Assembly (NCBI RefSeq): GCF_007992495.1
Contig: NZ_BKAJ01000020.1
Span: forward strand, 1 to 64,000
Reading direction: 5' to 3'
DNA: 64,000 bases
DNA from: Reyranella soli
GTDB taxonomy: Bacteria > Pseudomonadota > Alphaproteobacteria > Reyranellales > Reyranellaceae
A program made the translations under genes and the position numbers. This document shows positions 60,275 through 64,000 of the stretch, piece by piece. Positions within the stretch are counted from its first letter, which is position 1. The number at the start of each line of letters is the position of its first letter. The notes below the pieces were generated by a model. The model was not told the DNA's origin. It saw only the letters and a list, made by a program, of their open reading frames with translations, and ran no database searches.

Positions 60275-61417
60275 ATGTCGCGCATAGACCTGCCAGCCCA
60301 GCCCAATGGCTACAAGGTTCAGTGGTCCTACCTGCCCAAGCAGTTCAGCGCCGAGAACATCGAGGAGATCCTCGACCTGTTCCGCAAGTTCGTGCCGACG
60401 GGTGATTTCACGCTGGGCAAGCCGGTGCGCGAGTTCGAGGAGAAATTCGCCGCGATGATCGGCACGCGCCATTCGATCGGCGTCAACTCGGGCACCGATG
60501 CGATCAAGCTCGGGTTGAAGGCGCTGGGCGTCGGTCCGGGCGACGAGGTGATCACGACGGCCAACACCTTCATCGCCACGGTCGGCGCGATCGGCGAGCT
60601 GTTTGCGAAGCCGGTGTTCGTCGACTGCACTGACAATTTCTGCATGGATGTGAGTCAGGTCGAGGCCAGGATCACCAAGAAGACCAAGGCAATCGTGCCG
60701 GTCCATCTTGCCGGCCAGATGACCAACATGCCGGCGCTGATGGAGGTCGCGAAGAAGCACAACCTCCCGGTCGTCGAGGATTCCTGCCAGTGCATCCTGG
60801 GCAACATCGAGGGCAAGAACTCCGGCACCTACGGCCGCTCCGGAGCCTTCTCGCTGCATCCGCTCAAGAACCTGAACGTCTGGTCGGACGGCGGCATGAT
60901 CGTCACCGACGACGACGATTTCGCCACCGAGCTGCGCCAGCTGCGCAATCACGGGCTGGCCGGCCGTGATAGCGTCGTCCGCATGGGCTGCAACTCCAGG
61001 CTGGATTCGATCCAGGCGGTGGTCGGCAACTGGCTGATCAACCAGGTCGATTTCATCACCAACACGCGCATCAGAAACGCGGCCTATCTCGACCGCGGGC
61101 TCAGCCGCATTCCCGGCATCAAGCTGCCGCAGCGCTTCAATAATCGGAAGCTGGTATTCCACCTCTACATCGTCTTCGCCGAGCGCCGCGACGAGCTGGT
61201 CGCCCACTGCAAGAAGCAGGGTGTCGAGGTGAAGGTGCATTATCCGGTGCCGCTCTATCAGCAGGAAGGGCTGCGCCAGTACGGCTACAAGAAGGGCGAT
61301 TTCCCCGTGACGGACCGCCACGCCGCGACGATGATCTCGTTCCCGGCGCACGAGCATCTGACCGAGGAGCAGCTGGCGTATACCGTCCAGACGGTCGAAG
61401 AGTTCTATGAGGCTTGA
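60275..61417 (+). CDS. DegT/DnrJ/EryC1/StrS aminotransferase, first copy
   Basis: A 380-residue PLP enzyme from ATG 60275. GVNSGTDAIKLGLKALGVGPGDEV, IVPVHLAGQMTNM, EDSCQCILG and SLHPLKNLNVWSDGG (PLP Lys in HPLKN) are the family landmarks. It transaminates a keto sugar nucleotide, usually with glutamate. Substrate and regiochemistry cannot be deduced. The second copy starts one base after its stop. Confidence 0.9.
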   Translation: MSRIDLPAQPNGYKVQWSYLPKQFSAENIEEILDLFRKFVPTGDFTLGKPVREFEEKFAAMIGTRHSIGVNSGTDAIKLGLKALGVGPGDEVITTANTFIATVGAIGELFAKPVFVDCTDNFCMDVSQVEARITKKTKAIVPVHLAGQMTNMPALMEVAKKHNLPVVEDSCQCILGNIEGKNSGTYGRSGAFSLHPLKNLNVWSDGGMIVTDDDDFATELRQLRNHGLAGRDSVVRMGCNSRLDSIQAVVGNWLINQVDFITNTRIRNAAYLDRGLSRIPGIKLPQRFNNRKLVFHLYIVFAERRDELVAHCKKQGVEVKVHYPVPLYQQEGLRQYGYKKGDFPVTDRHAATMISFPAHEHLTEEQLAYTVQTVEEFYEA

Positions 61418-61418
61418 G

Positions 61419-62531
61419 ATGGCGAAGCACAACATTCCCTACGTCAACCTGCCCGCCCAGGGCCGCGACCAGATGGAGGATCTGAAGAAGATCTTCGAAC
61501 AGGTCGTGCTGAAGGGCTCCTTCGTCGGCACGCATGACGACCTGGCGGCGCTGGAGAAGCGCTTGGCCGAGTATTGCGGCACGGCCGAGGCCGTGGCGCT
61601 CAACTCGGGCACCGATGCGCTGCTGCTGGCGATGAAGATCGCGGGCGTCGGCGAGGGCGACGAGGTCATCACGCCGCCCAACTCGTTCGTGGCCTCGACC
61701 GCCACCATCATCCAGCTCGGCGCCAAGCCGGTCTTCGCCGACGTGCTGGCCGACCAGAACATCGATCCCGAAAAGATTGCCAAGGCGATCACGCCCCGCA
61801 CCAAGGCGATCATGCCGGTCCATCTTACCGGCCGCATCTGCCAGATGGACGAGATCATGGAGATCGCCCACCGGCACGGCCTGGTCGTGATCGAGGACGC
61901 CGCGCAAGCGATCGGCTCGATGTACAAGGGCAGGCTCGCGGGCGCGATCGGCCATTTCGGCTGCTTCTCGGCGCATCCGCTCAAGAACCTGAACGCGCTG
62001 GGCGACGGCGGCTTCGTCACCACCAACGACAAGGCGGCGGCCGAGCGCATGCGCCGCCTGCGTGCGCACGGCATGGCCGACCGGGCGACCATCGAGGAAT
62101 GGGGCATGGTCTCGCGCATGGACACGCTGCAGGCGGCGATCCTGAGCTACCGCCTGGAGAAGCTGCCCGACGTGATCGCCAAGCGGCGCGACAATGCGGC
62201 GCTCTACCAGAAGCTCCTGCATCACGAGCGCATGTACGTGCCGACCTGCCGCAACGAGGAGTTCAACACCTTCCACACCTTCGTCGTCCAGGTCGACAAG
62301 CGCGACGAGCTGCAGGCCCATCTGAAGGAGATCGGCATCAAGACGGCGATCCACTATCCGGTGCCGATCCATCTGCAGCCGGCAGCCCACGCGCTCGGCC
62401 ACAAGAAGGGCGACTTCCCGATGACCGAGCGGCAGGCCGAGCGGATTCTGACCCTTCCCGTGAACCAGTACATGAGCCGGGCCGACGTCGAGACCGTCGC
62501 GAGCGAGGTCCTGGCCTTTCTGGGCCGCTGA
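61419..62531 (+). CDS. DegT/DnrJ/EryC1/StrS aminotransferase, second copy
   Basis: A 370-residue paralogue of the preceding gene. ATG 61419 follows GAGG and lies one base beyond the previous stop; ATG 61407 (four residues longer) is an alternative. ALNSGTDALLLAMKIAGVGEGDEV, IMPVHLTGRICQMDE, EDAAQAIG and SAHPLKNLNALGDGG (PLP Lys) are intact. Two tandem aminotransferases imply two different amino positions or two different amino sugars. Confidence 0.9.
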   Translation: MAKHNIPYVNLPAQGRDQMEDLKKIFEQVVLKGSFVGTHDDLAALEKRLAEYCGTAEAVALNSGTDALLLAMKIAGVGEGDEVITPPNSFVASTATIIQLGAKPVFADVLADQNIDPEKIAKAITPRTKAIMPVHLTGRICQMDEIMEIAHRHGLVVIEDAAQAIGSMYKGRLAGAIGHFGCFSAHPLKNLNALGDGGFVTTNDKAAAERMRRLRAHGMADRATIEEWGMVSRMDTLQAAILSYRLEKLPDVIAKRRDNAALYQKLLHHERMYVPTCRNEEFNTFHTFVVQVDKRDELQAHLKEIGIKTAIHYPVPIHLQPAAHALGHKKGDFPMTERQAERILTLPVNQYMSRADVETVASEVLAFLGR

Positions 62532-62538
62532 TCGTTCC

Positions 62539-63723
62539 ATGCCCAACCCGCCCGGACACAGTGCTGCGACGGCCTGCCATATCTGTGGTCACCTGGATGT
62601 CGAGCCGCTTGAGCAGAAGGGGAAGCCGTTCCGCCTGGTTTCGTCGGATGTCCAGCCGGTCCCGGGGACGGCTGAGTTCTCCATCTGCCCACGCTGCCTG
62701 ACCGTTCAAAAGACGATCACGCCGACGTGGCAGGCAATGGCCGATCGCATCTATGCAAGCTACGACATCAACCACCAGAGCCAGGGTGCCGAGCCGACAA
62801 TCTTCGACTCGGCCAAGGGCAGCGGTCCGCGGTCATTGATCCTGCTGCGCAACTTTCTCGACATGGTCGACCTGGCCAGAGAAGGGCGCCTCCTCGATTT
62901 CGGCTGCTCCAACGGAAATCTGCTGAAGAGCTTTCACGGGTTGCGGCCCGACTGGAAGCTGTCCGGCGCGGAATTGTTCGACCAGTGGAAGGACACGGTC
63001 CTTGCCCTGCCGGGCGTGGAGGCCTTCTACAGCGGGGCCAATGCCGCCTATGCGGAAAAGTTCGACGTGATCTCGCTGTCGCACGTGCTGGAGCACATCC
63101 CTGATCCGATCTCCTTTTTGAAGGAGATCAGCGGTCACCTGACTCCGCGGGGGCGAATCCTGCTGGCAATGCCCAACCTGCGGCAGAATCCCAGCGACCT
63201 GATCATTGCCGACCATTGCAGCCATTTCGACGAAAACAGCCTGTCGTACGTGACGCACGCCGCAGGGCTGCACACCGAGTTGTTCTCAACCGAAATGCTG
63301 CCCAAGGAACTGGTCGCCGTCCTGTCGGTCGGCGGTCCTTCCGCTGGCCCTCCACTGGCCGCGGGCGACGGTGGCAAGGCATCGCGGGAAAGGTGTCTGT
63401 TCTATTTCAAGCTGCTGGATGAGGTCCGCGAAGCTGCGAAATCCTGCCGTGAGGAAGGGCAACCCCTTGGGATCATGGGCTCGTCGATCGCGGCCCTTTG
63501 GACGATGATGGAACTCGACAGCAAGGTCGACTTCTTCGTCGACGAGGACAGGAACCGCGTCGGCCATCAGTTGCTGAGCCTGCCGATCGTCGATCCGTCG
63601 CGCGTGCCCGAAGGCGCGCTGGTGTTCATACCCATGTCGGTGGTCGTGGCCGAGCGGATCATCCAGCGGTGGAAAGGGCATGCGATCGATTTTCGCTACG
63701 TCCCCACGAACCGGCCCGGCTAG
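62539..63723 (+). CDS. Zinc-binding SAM-dependent methyltransferase, second copy
   Basis: A 394-residue protein with an N-terminal zinc site (CHICGH and CPRCLTVQK), SAM motif I RLLDFGCSNGNLLKSF, and LSHVLEHIPDPISFLKEI. The C-terminal part (LGIMGSSIAALWTMMELDSKVDFFVDEDRNRVG) parallels that of the 59017-60261 protein, where a similar Rossmann-like tail is seen. Probably a sugar C- or N-methyltransferase acting with the aminotransferase pair. It starts seven bases after the second aminotransferase. Confidence 0.83.
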   Translation: MPNPPGHSAATACHICGHLDVEPLEQKGKPFRLVSSDVQPVPGTAEFSICPRCLTVQKTITPTWQAMADRIYASYDINHQSQGAEPTIFDSAKGSGPRSLILLRNFLDMVDLAREGRLLDFGCSNGNLLKSFHGLRPDWKLSGAELFDQWKDTVLALPGVEAFYSGANAAYAEKFDVISLSHVLEHIPDPISFLKEISGHLTPRGRILLAMPNLRQNPSDLIIADHCSHFDENSLSYVTHAAGLHTELFSTEMLPKELVAVLSVGGPSAGPPLAAGDGGKASRERCLFYFKLLDEVREAAKSCREEGQPLGIMGSSIAALWTMMELDSKVDFFVDEDRNRVGHQLLSLPIVDPSRVPEGALVFIPMSVVVAERIIQRWKGHAIDFRYVPTNRPG

Positions 63724-63791
63724 CCCGTCGAACGGCCCGTTGCCGTCCGAGGGCGATTGGCAGTCTTCTGCTTTATGATCTAAATACCGCA

Positions 63792-64000
63792 ATGGGTTTT
63801 CAGGCTATGAGCGCGGAATCAGGCAACGAAGCAGATCATCGGAGCGGCCCGTTCTTTTCTGGCGTCGTCGCCAGGTTGCGCGCCCTTCTGGGAATTGAGC
63901 GCCGCGCGCCGCCGGAACCGTCGTTGCCGACGCTGCTCGAACTTGCCAACGAGTCCGACTCGATCCTGGCCTTCGAAGTCCGCGAAGGTTGCATTGCCGA
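63792..64000 (+). CDS. Partial unknown protein at the right edge
   Basis: An open frame from ATG 63792 (or ATG 63807, giving MSAESGNEADH) runs without a stop through the end of the window, 69 codons. The visible part has an Arg/Pro-rich stretch (GIERRAPPEPSLPTLLELA). It is too short to recognise. It continues the direction of the glycan genes. Confidence 0.45.
   Translation, partial: MGFQAMSAESGNEADHRSGPFFSGVVARLRALLGIERRAPPEPSLPTLLELANESDSILAFEVREGCIA

Noticed and set aside
1..64000. tRNA or rRNA genes, integrase, transposase or attachment-site repeats bordering the defence island
   Set aside because: None could be recognised by reading the intergenic stretches; weak matches were too short to support.

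Overview
The window is GC-rich chromosomal DNA with tight gene packing and many short overlaps. It comes from a Gram-negative alphaproteobacterium. The strongest taxonomic pointer is mipZ, the ParA-like division-site ATPase found in Alphaproteobacteria that lack MinCD. The surA-pdxA-rsmA block and the yicC-gmk pair fit the same picture. Genus cannot be fixed from sequence alone; a Rhodospirillales or Reyranella-like organism is my inference.

Layout. (1) 1-6117: a small exported protein, a DUF4105 membrane protein, a GntP-family transporter pseudogene with an in-frame TGA, a large hybrid histidine kinase, and two gene remnants. The remnants are the 3' end of a DUF3883 gene and the 3' end of a D-aminoacylase-like gene. 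(2) 6263-16015: a defence island. On the plus strand, a two-gene operon encodes a helical protein of unknown fold and a 1427-residue nuclease-STAND-HEAT-like protein. On the minus strand lie a Gabija-like pair (OLD/TOPRIM nuclease plus UvrD-like helicase), a DUF3883 protein and a small ORF. The 6263-11417 operon looks less GC-rich than its surroundings. (3) 16224-24789: a YcbK-like murein peptidase, an orphan DUF3987 protein behind a near-consensus promoter, and a giant autotransporter with a Gly-rich N-terminus. (4) 24948-36007: housekeeping and envelope genes: acyl-CoA ligase, ClpP-like membrane protein, molybdopterin oxidoreductase, MipZ, MFS transporter, two SGNH hydrolases, a VWA-like protein and an SDR. 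(5) 36106-41547: yicC-gmk, then in the opposite direction surA-pdxA-rsmA and a PlsC-type acyltransferase.

(6) 41726-64000: a large surface-glycan locus. DmhA-, HddA- and RmlC/MlghB-like genes and an HddC-GmhB fusion together make up most of a GDP-(6-deoxy)-manno-heptose pathway. Around them are two thiamine-diphosphate E1 alpha/beta pairs without E2 or E3, SDRs, a cobalamin-binding-type radical SAM enzyme, an aldo/keto reductase, two DegT aminotransferases flanked by two zinc-finger sugar methyltransferases, an FkbM methyltransferase and a glycosyltransferase. The set suggests a decorated, branched or amino-heptose glycan.

Four long inverted repeats sit between genes. Two share one sequence family, and two reach into coding ends: one holds the start codon of an SDR and the other the stop codon of an epimerase. 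No tRNA, rRNA, CRISPR array, insertion sequence or integrase was found.
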